Origin: Paracoccaceae bacterium
GTDB lineage: Bacteria; Pseudomonadota; Alphaproteobacteria; Rhodobacterales; Rhodobacteraceae
Assembly: GCA_026707935.1 (NCBI GenBank)
Contig: JAPOVX010000317.1
Span: 8,915-69,527 of the forward strand
Direction: 5' to 3'
DNA: 60,613 nucleotides
The notes under the pieces are model-generated. The model was not told the DNA's origin, searched no databases, and worked only from the letters and a program-made list of their open reading frames with translations. Each line of letters opens with the position of its first letter. Within the stretch, counting starts at the first letter, position 1. Shown one piece after another: positions 29,786 to 37,716 of this stretch. The translations under genes and the position numbers were made by a program.

Positions 29786-30050
29786 CTTGCGTTCCTGGCA
29801 CTGCAAACCGGTTTCGTGCTTTGCCAGGTGCGTTCTATACACTTCTCGGGATTAGCCGGTCGCCGGCAAGGCACGGCCCGCCCATGAACCCGGTCCAGGG
29901 CGCAGCAAAGCGTGCTGCCAGGTTCAAGATTCCCGAAGGTATTCCCTTGTTTCATATGTTCTGGTGACCGCCGGCAAATATGGCTTCCAGCGCATGAAGT
30001 CTGCCGGATGCCGGTTCCCGGCGCGGCAAGTCGGGGCAACGAAGACGCTG

Positions 30051-30191
30051 ATGGACTGGACCTCAGTGTGTATTGGATTGATCCTCGCGAGCGGCGGATA
30101 CTTGTCTGGTAGCGCTCCCGTCAATTTCAATCTCTCCGAATCGCCTTGCACGAAGTTTCTGGGATGCACCCACTCCCGTCATCAACGCTGA
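30051..30191 (+). CDS. Possible 46-residue secreted or membrane peptide
   Basis: A short plus-strand frame starts MDWTSVCIGLILASGGYLSG, which resembles a signal peptide, and continues into a short polar region with two cysteines (SPCTKFLGCTHSRHQR). Its last ten bases overlap the 3' end of the convergent nuclease gene. No ribosome site is clear. I do not recognise a family and treat this as a candidate only. Confidence 0.25.
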   Translation: MDWTSVCIGLILASGGYLSGSAPVNFNLSESPCTKFLGCTHSRHQR

Positions 30192-30676
30192 TTCGGCTTG
30201 CGGTGTCGCCGCTTCCTTGGATCGACGTTGGCAGCGTGTCGCCACATGCCACGTCGGGCATTTCGCGCCTCCTGTTCGATGTGCTTGTACCGGTTACCGT
30301 ACATGGCCCTCGCGTGACCTTCCCGGACCAGCCATTCGCCGACATCCTTGTTGTTGTACATGACGATTCCGATCGCCCGCCTGAACTTGTCGTAGCTTTC
30401 CACGGTGACATGAACGCGTTTGCCGCCGATCTCCCGGATCAGGGCGCTCTTCACCCGCCTTCCATGTGGGTACCAATAGCCGTCCCGATGTCTGGCAACC
30501 TGGTCAAATTCGGGTGCGTCGAGGCCAGCAAACCTGACTTCCTGCCCGGAAACGCGTATGCCATCGCCGTCCGTGACAAAGGCTTTGCCAATGAGCCTGT
30601 TCGGGCGCTTTCTGACCAAGACACGAAGAAGAACGTACCCTACGGCAAAGACCATGACGATGACCAGAATCTCCAT
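30182..30676 (-). CDS. Membrane-anchored staphylococcal nuclease-like protein
   Basis: A 164-residue thermonuclease-fold protein. One N-terminal hydrophobic segment (about 2-20, EILVIVMVFAVGYVLLRVLV) anchors or exports it. The SNase domain follows with DGDGIRV, the VRFAGLDAPEFDQ motif with the catalytic-type Glu, GRRVKSALI, and SYDKFRRAIGIVMY with candidate catalytic arginines. These match the Arg-Glu-Arg set of the family. ATG 30676 has GGAG six bases upstream; earlier starts at 30697 and 30712 lack one. It stands alone. The substrate is presumably DNA or RNA outside or at the membrane. Confidence 0.8.
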   Translation of the reverse strand: MEILVIVMVFAVGYVLLRVLVRKRPNRLIGKAFVTDGDGIRVSGQEVRFAGLDAPEFDQVARHRDGYWYPHGRRVKSALIREIGGKRVHVTVESYDKFRRAIGIVMYNNKDVGEWLVREGHARAMYGNRYKHIEQEARNARRGMWRHAANVDPRKRRHRKPNQR

Positions 30677-31455
30677 CAATCGCTCCGCTTGTCCCATTTT
30701 CCCGTAGCGCATGTTATACGAAATCGTCACGGAAGCAGGAATCCTGCAAGACAGGTGGTGGTACCGGTAGCAGTCAGACGGCGAGCCCCGGCGTGGCAAG
30801 CGGAAGGCTTGGGGCTACGAACGCATAAAGGCCCATCTAACCGCTAGATGGCGTCGGTTGGGTCGGCGACGGATGAATGTTCGATCCGCGTCGGTGGTTG
30901 CCGGATTACATTCCCCGGCTCACTTTCATCGACAAGATCGAATCCCAATTTCGGGTTGAGACGGGATTCCGGCTCGACGCCGAACCTGCGCCTGACCAGG
31001 ATCTGTCGAATGGGAAAATGACGGATCAGTTACACGATCGTCGAGGAATAACAGGACCTTGCCCGTTCCGAAGGTGGGATTCGTTTTCTGTTGCGCGCGG
31101 CGCGTGCCCTTTTCGCTGATCCGCGGTCTGTGGCGTCCGCGGTCGTGTTCAGTGGTCAAGGCATATCGATTGACGCGGTGGCATTTGATCTCGTTCCAGG
31201 TATTCAACGTCTCGATAACGCAGATGTTGCTGGCGGAGAGACGGGAAGGCTGACTGGCGTCACGGTTCGTGTGCGATTCCGGCGGTTGGGTTCACGAAGA
31301 ACGCACCAAGGAGGACATCGTTCGTAAAGCCGGTCTTTCGGAACCCCCGGATCCCCGGACCCTCGGTCGACGGAGGTGACGGCAGCGGTTCCGGTCACAA
31401 GAGAACCTGTCGCATGCAGAGTCTCGGAACCCGCCCGCGCGGTGCAGTGGGTGGA
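30677..31455. other. Low-density stretch with one perfect hairpin
   Basis: About 780 bases hold no gene I can support. The one clear element is CCATCTA-ACCGC-TAGATGG at 30833-30851, a perfect 7-bp stem that could end a transcript or mark a small RNA. A plus-strand frame at 31091-31327 is open but has no family resemblance or ribosome site. Confidence 0.45.
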
Positions 31456-31734
31456 TCAGGTCGAACTGTCTTGTCGAGGCGGCGGAAGGTCGGGAATGTC
31501 CGCGTTCAGGCACCCGGAACCGATCTCTCTCCACGTCGGATTGTTCAGCGACATTTCGCAGCGTGCCAAAAAATTCCGGCCGTCGACAACCATGCAGATG
31601 CTGACCCCGAGCTCAACCCGCTGGCCCGTTTGATCGGTGCAGTAGCAGTCCGGATATTTGATCTTGGCATCTTCCGAAACCGCGCTCGATCCCGAAATCA
31701 GCCAGACGAGGACGATTGCGACAATTCTTGTCAT
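31456..31734 (-). CDS. Small secreted cysteine-rich protein
   Basis: A 92-residue protein with a signal peptide (MTRIVAIVLVWLISGSSAV) and a compact mature part containing six cysteines. The segment PDCYCTDQTGQRVELG followed by ARCEMSLNNPTWREIGSGC is a pattern I have seen in small exported alphaproteobacterial proteins of unknown function, with conserved cysteines and the SLNNPTWR motif. ATG 31734 gives the signal peptide; longer frames start without one. It is divergent from prfA across about 100 bases. Confidence 0.7.
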   Translation of the reverse strand: MTRIVAIVLVWLISGSSAVSEDAKIKYPDCYCTDQTGQRVELGVSICMVVDGRNFLARCEMSLNNPTWREIGSGCLNADIPDLPPPRQDSST

Positions 31735-31840
31735 TGTGGCAAAATAGCAGGCGTTTTTTGTGTTGGCAACAGAATTAGGATAACATTTGCCAGCATGGTG
31801 CGCAATTCGCGGCGTGCGTGTCGGACGTTCTGGAAAATCC

Positions 31841-32896
31841 ATGATTTCGATCGAAAAACTTGACCGAATCTCTGATCGGTTCGCGCTTCTCGAGGCCAGG
31901 ATGGCAACGGGACTCGATCCGGACGAATACGCGCGCTACTCGCGGGAATACTCAGAACTCCGTGATATCGTTGCGAAAATCGACGATTATCGAACAATCA
32001 TGCGCGAGATTCAGGATGCCGAGAACTTGCTCGGCGATCTCGAAATGAAGCAGTTGGCCCAAGAGGAATTGATCCGCCTTCGGCAGGAATTCAAGTGCCT
32101 GGAAGAGGAACTGGGGGTCGCGCTCCAACCAGGATGCGAGGACGATTCAAAATCGGTTGTTCTTGAAATCCGGGCAGGCACAGGCGGCGAGGAGGCGGCG
32201 CTTTTCGCCGCGGATCTCTTGAGAATGTACGAGAGATTCGCCGAAAGGGAAAAATGGACGTTTGAAGTTGTCGCGAGGAACGTAACGGAACTCGGCGGAG
32301 TCCGCGACGCCACGGTCGTCATAGGCGGAAACGGTGTATTCGGGCGCATGAAGTTCGAATCCGGGGTCCACCGGGTCCAGAGGATCCCTGCGACAGAGAG
32401 CCACCAACGCATTCACACATCGGCTGCGACCGTCGCCGTGCTGCCGGTTGTTGATGACGTCGACATCAGGATCGCCCCTGATGAAATCCGGATCGACACG
32501 ATGAGGGCTTCAGGTGCAGGTGGGCAGCACGTCAACAAGACCGACTCGGCGGTCAGGATCACCCATATTCCGACCGGGATCTCGGCGACGAGTTCGGAAA
32601 AGTCCCAGCACCGGAACAGGGTGGAGGCGATGCGCATACTGAAGTCCCGGCTTTACGAACGCGAACAACGGGCGCAGGCGAACGAGCGCGCGTTGAGCCG
32701 GAAGGAACAGGTCGGAACCGGTGACCGTTCGGAGCGAATTCGGACGTACAACTTTCCGCAAGGCCGGTTGACAGATCACCGGATCAAGCTGACGCTCTAC
32801 AAGCTGGACCAGATCCTGCAGGGTAACCTTGGCGATGTGGTCAACGCACTTGTTGCGGATGATCGGGCGAACCGGCTTTCCGGCTCCGGGACGTGA
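31841..32896 (+). CDS. prfA: Peptide chain release factor 1
   Basis: RF1 recognises UAA and UAG and triggers peptide release. The 351-residue protein has the N-terminal alpha domain, the anticodon-like PAT motif in RVQRIPATESHQRIHT, and the catalytic GGQ loop in ASGAGGQHVNKTDSAVRI, the glutamine of which is the usual methylation site. Its methylase PrmC is encoded next, with GTG overlapping the prfA stop. ATG 31841 is preferred over the open frame to 31787 by family alignment of the MISIEKLDRISDRF start. Confidence 0.97.
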   Translation: MISIEKLDRISDRFALLEARMATGLDPDEYARYSREYSELRDIVAKIDDYRTIMREIQDAENLLGDLEMKQLAQEELIRLRQEFKCLEEELGVALQPGCEDDSKSVVLEIRAGTGGEEAALFAADLLRMYERFAEREKWTFEVVARNVTELGGVRDATVVIGGNGVFGRMKFESGVHRVQRIPATESHQRIHTSAATVAVLPVVDDVDIRIAPDEIRIDTMRASGAGGQHVNKTDSAVRITHIPTGISATSSEKSQHRNRVEAMRILKSRLYEREQRAQANERALSRKEQVGTGDRSERIRTYNFPQGRLTDHRIKLTLYKLDQILQGNLGDVVNALVADDRANRLSGSGT

Positions 32897-33744
32897 CCGC
32901 CGATACGTCACGGTCCCTGTTCAGGGAGGCCGTGAGGAAGTTGGAACCGGCCATCGGTGAGGACGCCCGAAACGATGCCCGGGTGCTCCTGACACATGTG
33001 CTTGCCGCTGGAAATGCGGCCTGTCTCTGTCCGGATATCTCCGACGGGGCCGTCAGCAATGAGATGGCGAGCCGATTCCGCGCTCTCGTCCGCCAGCGGC
33101 TTCAACGAAAACCGGTTTCCCGGATCGTGGGTCACCGGCACTTCTGGAAGGGACGGTTCCTCGTCACCGAAGATGTTCTGGATCCGCGCCCGGAGACCGA
33201 GTTGCTGGTGGAAATGGCTCTTCGGGGGCCGCCGTTCGATCGTGTTCTCGACCTCGGGACCGGAACAGGCTGCATCCTCGGCAGCCTGCTCTCGGAGAGA
33301 CCGGAAGCGACGGGTGTTGGAGTCGACATTTCGCCCGGCGCCCTTCGGGTCGCGTCCGAAAACCTGAACAGGCTGGTAGTGTCGAACCGGGCCGAACTCG
33401 TCCTCTCGGACTGGTTTTCCGCGGTTACGGGGCAGTTTGATCTCATCGTGAGCAACCCGCCGTACATCGCCACCACGGAAGTTCCGTTTCTCGAACCGGA
33501 AGTACGGTGCTGGGAACCCGCGAGGGCAATCCAAGGTGGCCCTGACGGACTGGAATGTTACCGGAAGATTGCCGCCGGCATCGGTACGCACCTGAAATCT
33601 GGTGGGCGCGCATTTCTGGAGGTCGGAGCCTCGCAGGCGCGTCCGGTGTGCAGAATGTTCCGATCCGTGTGTGATCTGGACAGCCGTATCTACAAGGATC
33701 TTGACCGGTTTGACCGCGTCGTTCGGCTCGAGAGGCGAAAGTGA
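32893..33744 (+). CDS. prmC: Release factor glutamine methyltransferase
   Basis: PrmC methylates the glutamine of the GGQ motif of release factors. The 283-residue protein has an N-terminal helical domain, the SAM-binding VLDLGTGTGCILGSLL at about 117-132, and the substrate-glutamine motif SNPPYI at about 193-198. The start is GTG 32893, overlapping the prfA stop codon by four bases, which ensures co-expression with its substrate. DUF4167 follows after 224 bases. Confidence 0.95.
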   Translation: MTADTSRSLFREAVRKLEPAIGEDARNDARVLLTHVLAAGNAACLCPDISDGAVSNEMASRFRALVRQRLQRKPVSRIVGHRHFWKGRFLVTEDVLDPRPETELLVEMALRGPPFDRVLDLGTGTGCILGSLLSERPEATGVGVDISPGALRVASENLNRLVVSNRAELVLSDWFSAVTGQFDLIVSNPPYIATTEVPFLEPEVRCWEPARAIQGGPDGLECYRKIAAGIGTHLKSGGRAFLEVGASQARPVCRMFRSVCDLDSRIYKDLDRFDRVVRLERRK

Positions 33745-33968
33745 GTGAGTTCATGCGGCGAAATTTTAGTTGATTTTGCAGGATTTTGGCCTTTTTTTGT
33801 TGATGCACTACCAGATTGCTCTTGAATTTCGTTAAATTGGCGGTGTATCCCTTGATTGATGATTGAGTCTTCGCTCTCATCACGCATGTGCCAGCACGAA
33901 AGTTGAAGATTTTGGTCAAGGCATGTGCTGCCCGGCCTCACGGCGGAAATTCAGGGTAATCGTAATAC
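33745..33968. promoter_or_regulatory. AT-rich spacer before the DUF4167 gene
   Basis: This 224-base spacer is noticeably more A+T-rich than the flanking genes and contains a T7 run at 33792. It probably holds the promoter of the DUF4167 gene. I cannot assign -35 and -10 boxes with confidence, and no gene is evident. Confidence 0.4.
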
Positions 33969-34553
33969 ATGAGACCATCCAGTAAACCGCGTTCACGCGG
34001 GAAATCCGGTAACAGGCGCAACCACGTCGGTAGCATCCTCAATCGGGTTTTTGATTCTTCCGGACCGGACGGAAAGGTTCGGGGAACGCCACAACAGATT
34101 ATCGACAAGTATATCGCCCTCGCCAGGGATGCCCAGTTGGCTGGCGACAGGGTTGGTGCGGAGAACCACCTGCAGCACTCGGAGCACTATGCCCGGCTGC
34201 TCGGCGACGCTCAACGCGAGATCGCGGGGCGTCGGGAAGCCTTGGAAAACAGCCGGCAGGCGCAGTCCGTTGCCCAGGCATCCGCGCGAGAACAGGCGGA
34301 ACATCTCGAAGCACAGCCCGAACTCGCGCTCGATGCAGCCGATGAGCTTTACCCGGGCAGGGCAGGAGGAAAGACGCTGGTGCAAACGCCCGAGTCCGGG
34401 AAGCAGGAAGGCCGTCGGACCCGAAACCGGTCCGGTCGCCGGGGATCCGGAGGAAACCAGATTCTGCCGATGGCGGTCGAAAGCGACTCCGACCCCGTAC
34501 TCGTCGTCTCGACTCCGGAATCTGACGATTCGTCAGGAGATGCCTTGGTCTGA
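33969..34553 (+). CDS. DUF4167 protein
   Basis: A 194-residue basic protein of the DUF4167 family, commonly found next to prmC in Alphaproteobacteria. The N-terminal conserved block covers about 1-85: a basic arm ([20 protein letters not shown]), then [20 protein letters not shown] and [13 protein letters not shown]. The C-terminal half is low-complexity and acidic. The basic, glycine-arginine-rich arm suggests nucleic-acid or ribosome association, but this is inference. Its 3' end overlaps the convergent rsmA gene by 21 bases. Confidence 0.87.
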   Translation: MRPSSKPRSRGKSGNRRNHVGSILNRVFDSSGPDGKVRGTPQQIIDKYIALARDAQLAGDRVGAENHLQHSEHYARLLGDAQREIAGRREALENSRQAQSVAQASAREQAEHLEAQPELALDAADELYPGRAGGKTLVQTPESGKQEGRRTRNRSGRRGSGGNQILPMAVESDSDPVLVVSTPESDDSSGDALV

Positions 34554-35438
34554 CGGGCGACGGTCATTCGACCGGGCAGACGAATTGTCTGGCGTCGTAA
34601 CCCTATCGTGCTGTTGTACAGCCCGGCTGATCGAGCAGAAATCGCCGACGGAAAGCTGTTCTGCCCGGGTTTCAGGTGGAATTCCGATCGCTCCAAGCAT
34701 CTGGCCGATGTCCGGCACGAGCGGTTTCAGGCTGCGGCGGAGCATTTTTCTGCGTTGGCCGAATGCCAGACGGGTAACTTGCGCCAAAATCTGCCCGTCG
34801 GCGGAATCGGGCGTGAGCCGTCGTTCCAGGTGAACGACAGCAGATGTCACGCTGGGCGGCGGCGTGAACGCCTCCGGCGGGATTTCGAACAGGATGCGTG
34901 GGTGACATCGCCACTGGGCGAGAACCGAAAGCCGGCCGAATTGCCGCCGGCCGGGAGAAGCCACGATTCGATGTGCGACCTCCTTTTGGAACATGAGTGT
35001 CATCGATTGCCAGTAGGGCGGCCAGGTCTTGGCCATGATCCATTCAACCAGAAGCCGAGTCCCGACGTTGTACGGCAGATTGGCGACGATCCGAGCTGGA
35101 ATCTCAACTTCCATCGAAGCATCAACAATTCTTGCGTCGCCCGGGATGACCTTGAGGCGGTCCGGGAACTTCCGGGCGATGTCCTCGAGTGCCGGAAGGC
35201 ACGTGACATCCGCCTCGATGGCCACGACACGCCGCGCGCCTTCGGCAAGCAGGGCCCTGGTCAGGCCACCGGGACCCGGCCCGACCTCAACCACATCGCA
35301 TTTGGTCAGGTCACCGGCATGCCGGGCAATTTTCCTGGTCAGGTTGAAATCGTTCAGGAAATTCTGCCCCAGGGCCTTTTTTGCCCGAATCCCGTGCCTG
35401 GAGATGACCTCCCGAATCGGTGGCAATCCGTCATGCAT
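34533..35438 (-). CDS. rsmA: 16S rRNA dimethyladenosine transferase
   Basis: RsmA (KsgA) dimethylates two adjacent adenosines near the 3' end of 16S rRNA. The 301 residues include [16 protein letters not shown], the SAM-binding [15 protein letters not shown] at about 49-63, the catalytic [11 protein letters not shown], and the C-terminal helical domain ([21 protein letters not shown]). Its start overlaps the pdxA stop by eight bases. The last 30 residues are polar and extend beyond the usual end. The order surA-pdxA-rsmA is widely conserved. Confidence 0.95.
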   Translation of the reverse strand: MHDGLPPIREVISRHGIRAKKALGQNFLNDFNLTRKIARHAGDLTKCDVVEVGPGPGGLTRALLAEGARRVVAIEADVTCLPALEDIARKFPDRLKVIPGDARIVDASMEVEIPARIVANLPYNVGTRLLVEWIMAKTWPPYWQSMTLMFQKEVAHRIVASPGRRQFGRLSVLAQWRCHPRILFEIPPEAFTPPPSVTSAVVHLERRLTPDSADGQILAQVTRLAFGQRRKMLRRSLKPLVPDIGQMLGAIGIPPETRAEQLSVGDFCSISRAVQQHDRVTTPDNSSARSNDRRPSDQGIS

Positions 35439-36438
35439 CGCGTCGTTCGGAACATGTGCCCCGGTTTGCAGCCAGTCGCCGAGCGAGTTTCAGGGCTTCG
35501 ACCAGGCTGCGTTCGTCCGCGCGGTTCTGTCCGGCGATGTCGAAGGCGGTTCCGTGACCGGGTGATGTCCTGACGAACGGCAGTCCAAGGGTCACGTTGA
35601 CCGTATGCATCATTCCGACCGTCTTGACAGGGATCAGCGCCTGGTCGTGATACATGCATATCGCGACGTCATATGATTTCCTGGCTTCCGCGTGAAACAT
35701 CGAGTCTGCCGGCAGCGGACCTCGAATCGCCATCCCTTCTGCCTCAAGTCCGGCGACGATCGGCTGAATCAGGTGAATGTCCTCGTGACCCATCATGCCG
35801 TTCTCGCCAGCGTGAGGATTCAAACCGGCGACGGCTATCCTTGGGGACCCGATTCGGAAATCTGACTTGAGCGCCTGTTCGGATACACGGATGGCGCGCT
35901 CGATCCTTTTGCCAGTCAGTCGTCCGGGGACGTCGCGGAGAGCAATATGGGTCGTGACCGGGACAACCCGAAAGTCCCCGTTGCAAAGCATCATGATTCC
36001 CGAATCTGCACCCGAAAGCGCCGTGAGAAACTCGGTCTGTCCTGGATACCGAAACCTGGCGCCCTCTTTGAGGATGCTCTTGCTGACAGGGTTCGTGCAA
36101 ATTGCGGTGACCTTTCCCGCCCGCTGGCATTCGACGGCAGTGCGAATCGTGTCGAGGACATTTCGGGCATTTCCTGCGTCGGGCGAGCCGGGGGTCGCCG
36201 GGTTGCGAAACGCGACCGGGAGCACTGGCACGCCTTCGGAGAAAGCCTCTCCGGCGGCTTCCGGTGATCCGACCCGGACCATGGCCAGATTGAGCGACTG
36301 CCCCGTTTCTGCGGCGTGATCCGGATCGCAAATCAGGACAAACGGATCTTGATCCGAAAAATGGGACCAGGCCTTGAACGCGGTTTCCAGGCCGATGCCG
36401 GCCGGGTCGCCGGAAGTCAGGGCGACGACGGGCGTCAT
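35431..36438 (-). CDS. pdxA: 4-hydroxythreonine-4-phosphate dehydrogenase
   Basis: PdxA oxidises 4-hydroxythreonine-phosphate in the DXP-dependent pyridoxal phosphate pathway. The 335-residue protein opens [17 protein letters not shown] and has [21 protein letters not shown], the metal-binding [13 protein letters not shown] and [13 protein letters not shown] with the conserved histidines. ATG 36438 overlaps the surA stop as ATGA. The longer frame to 36570 is not needed. Translational coupling joins surA, pdxA and rsmA. Confidence 0.96.
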   Translation of the reverse strand: MTPVVALTSGDPAGIGLETAFKAWSHFSDQDPFVLICDPDHAAETGQSLNLAMVRVGSPEAAGEAFSEGVPVLPVAFRNPATPGSPDAGNARNVLDTIRTAVECQRAGKVTAICTNPVSKSILKEGARFRYPGQTEFLTALSGADSGIMMLCNGDFRVVPVTTHIALRDVPGRLTGKRIERAIRVSEQALKSDFRIGSPRIAVAGLNPHAGENGMMGHEDIHLIQPIVAGLEAEGMAIRGPLPADSMFHAEARKSYDVAICMYHDQALIPVKTVGMMHTVNVTLGLPFVRTSPGHGTAFDIAGQNRADERSLVEALKLARRLAANRGTCSERRDA

Positions 36439-37679
36439 TTGTATTCGATAAAGGCTTCGCTTCGAAGGCGGCTCAGATAGCTCTGGCCAAATCCCGAAAG
36501 TCGCTGCAGATAAAGGGCATTGCGAATCTGGTTCCGGGATTCGACCGAACCCTGTTCGGACCGCCTGCAAACCATGATGACAGATTGCTCTTCGGATTCA
36601 TCACCGAAAATTGCCGCCTCTCCGAGATCGAGACGAGAAATGGCCTGCGCCAGGAGTTCCGGAGTATCGTCATCCTTCGTCTTCGGAGCGACATCTGTTT
36701 CGGGATCGAACTCCAGCACGGCAACCTGCAGGTCGGCACAGGTCTCTGACCCTTCTATCAATTCGCTGGCCGCATCAGCCGACCAGTTGGAAGGCACGGG
36801 AATTTGCAGGAAGGAGACAGTGGTCGGCTTTCGTTCGACGGGCTGCCCACCCCTTATGCCGCGAAGCAGAAAAAGACCGATCACGTTATCGTCAATTTGG
36901 ATTGGACCCGAGACCTGCCCGTTTTTCATGGCAAGGACCCGCGTCAGGACCTGGGGCGGAATGTTCCGGACGCTCAACCAGTCGAGGCGGCCGCCGTCCT
37001 GGCGCGACGGCGATTTCGAAAACTGAATTGCGGCCGCGGCGAATTCGTCTGCGTCGTCGATGATCTCGAAAAGCTGCCAGGCGATCGCCTCGGTTCGTTG
37101 CATGCCCTGTTCGTCGGCAACAAGGATGATTTCCGACAATAGGACCATCTGTTCGCTTTCCTCGGAAGTCAGGGACAGCGCCGCGTCGACCTCATGTTCC
37201 GAGATCCTGGCCGTATCCCCGTACTTGGCGTGGACAACGCGTTCCCAACTCATCGCCGCGCGAACGAAGTCCCTGACGGTTTCAGGATCGACACCAAATC
37301 TGCCGACATAGGCATTGAGCTGTTCCGTGGTCAGGTCTTCCCGCGCCGCAAGATTGGACACGCCGGCGTCGACGGCTGCTTCATCGACGGGCAGTCCGAC
37401 CCGTGCCGCGGCGGACAGCCGGACCCGGTCGTCGATCAGGTCCTTGAGCGCTCGTTTCTCGACATCTTCCTCGATCCCGAAAGCCTTCAGCAGCAATGCG
37501 CGCTGGGAGATTTCATACTGGGTGATTGCATGGTCATTGACGACGACGACAATCTCGAAAGGATTGCTCGCAGCATTCGCGGGCGAGGAAATTGGTGCAA
37601 GGGAGATAAAGCCTGCTGGCCCGTTCAGGACCAATAACCCCAGTGCAACCACGGCGAGTCGTAGCGGGTTCGCAGTCAT
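36435..37679 (-). CDS. surA: SurA-like periplasmic peptidyl-prolyl isomerase/chaperone
   Basis: A 414-residue exported protein with a signal peptide (about 1-36), a SurA N-terminal domain (EIVVVVNDHAITQYEISQRA, IDDRVRLSAA) and one parvulin-type region in the middle (RQDGGRLDWLSVRNIPPQVL, MKNGQVSGPIQ). It escorts outer membrane proteins, including the LptD encoded just upstream. One parvulin domain rather than two is common in alphas. It lies 37 bases after lptD and overlaps pdxA by four bases. Confidence 0.9.
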   Translation of the reverse strand: MTANPLRLAVVALGLLVLNGPAGFISLAPISSPANAASNPFEIVVVVNDHAITQYEISQRALLLKAFGIEEDVEKRALKDLIDDRVRLSAAARVGLPVDEAAVDAGVSNLAAREDLTTEQLNAYVGRFGVDPETVRDFVRAAMSWERVVHAKYGDTARISEHEVDAALSLTSEESEQMVLLSEIILVADEQGMQRTEAIAWQLFEIIDDADEFAAAAIQFSKSPSRQDGGRLDWLSVRNIPPQVLTRVLAMKNGQVSGPIQIDDNVIGLFLLRGIRGGQPVERKPTTVSFLQIPVPSNWSADAASELIEGSETCADLQVAVLEFDPETDVAPKTKDDDTPELLAQAISRLDLGEAAIFGDESEEQSVIMVCRRSEQGSVESRNQIRNALYLQRLSGFGQSYLSRLRSEAFIEYK

Positions 37680-37716
37680 GAATTCGCGCTCCGGTAAAAT
37701 TCAACGTGCTTCATCA

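Noticed and set aside
31091..31327. A 78-codon plus-strand frame between the nuclease and the secreted protein
   Set aside because: No ribosome site or family resemblance, and the composition is that of the surrounding non-coding sequence.
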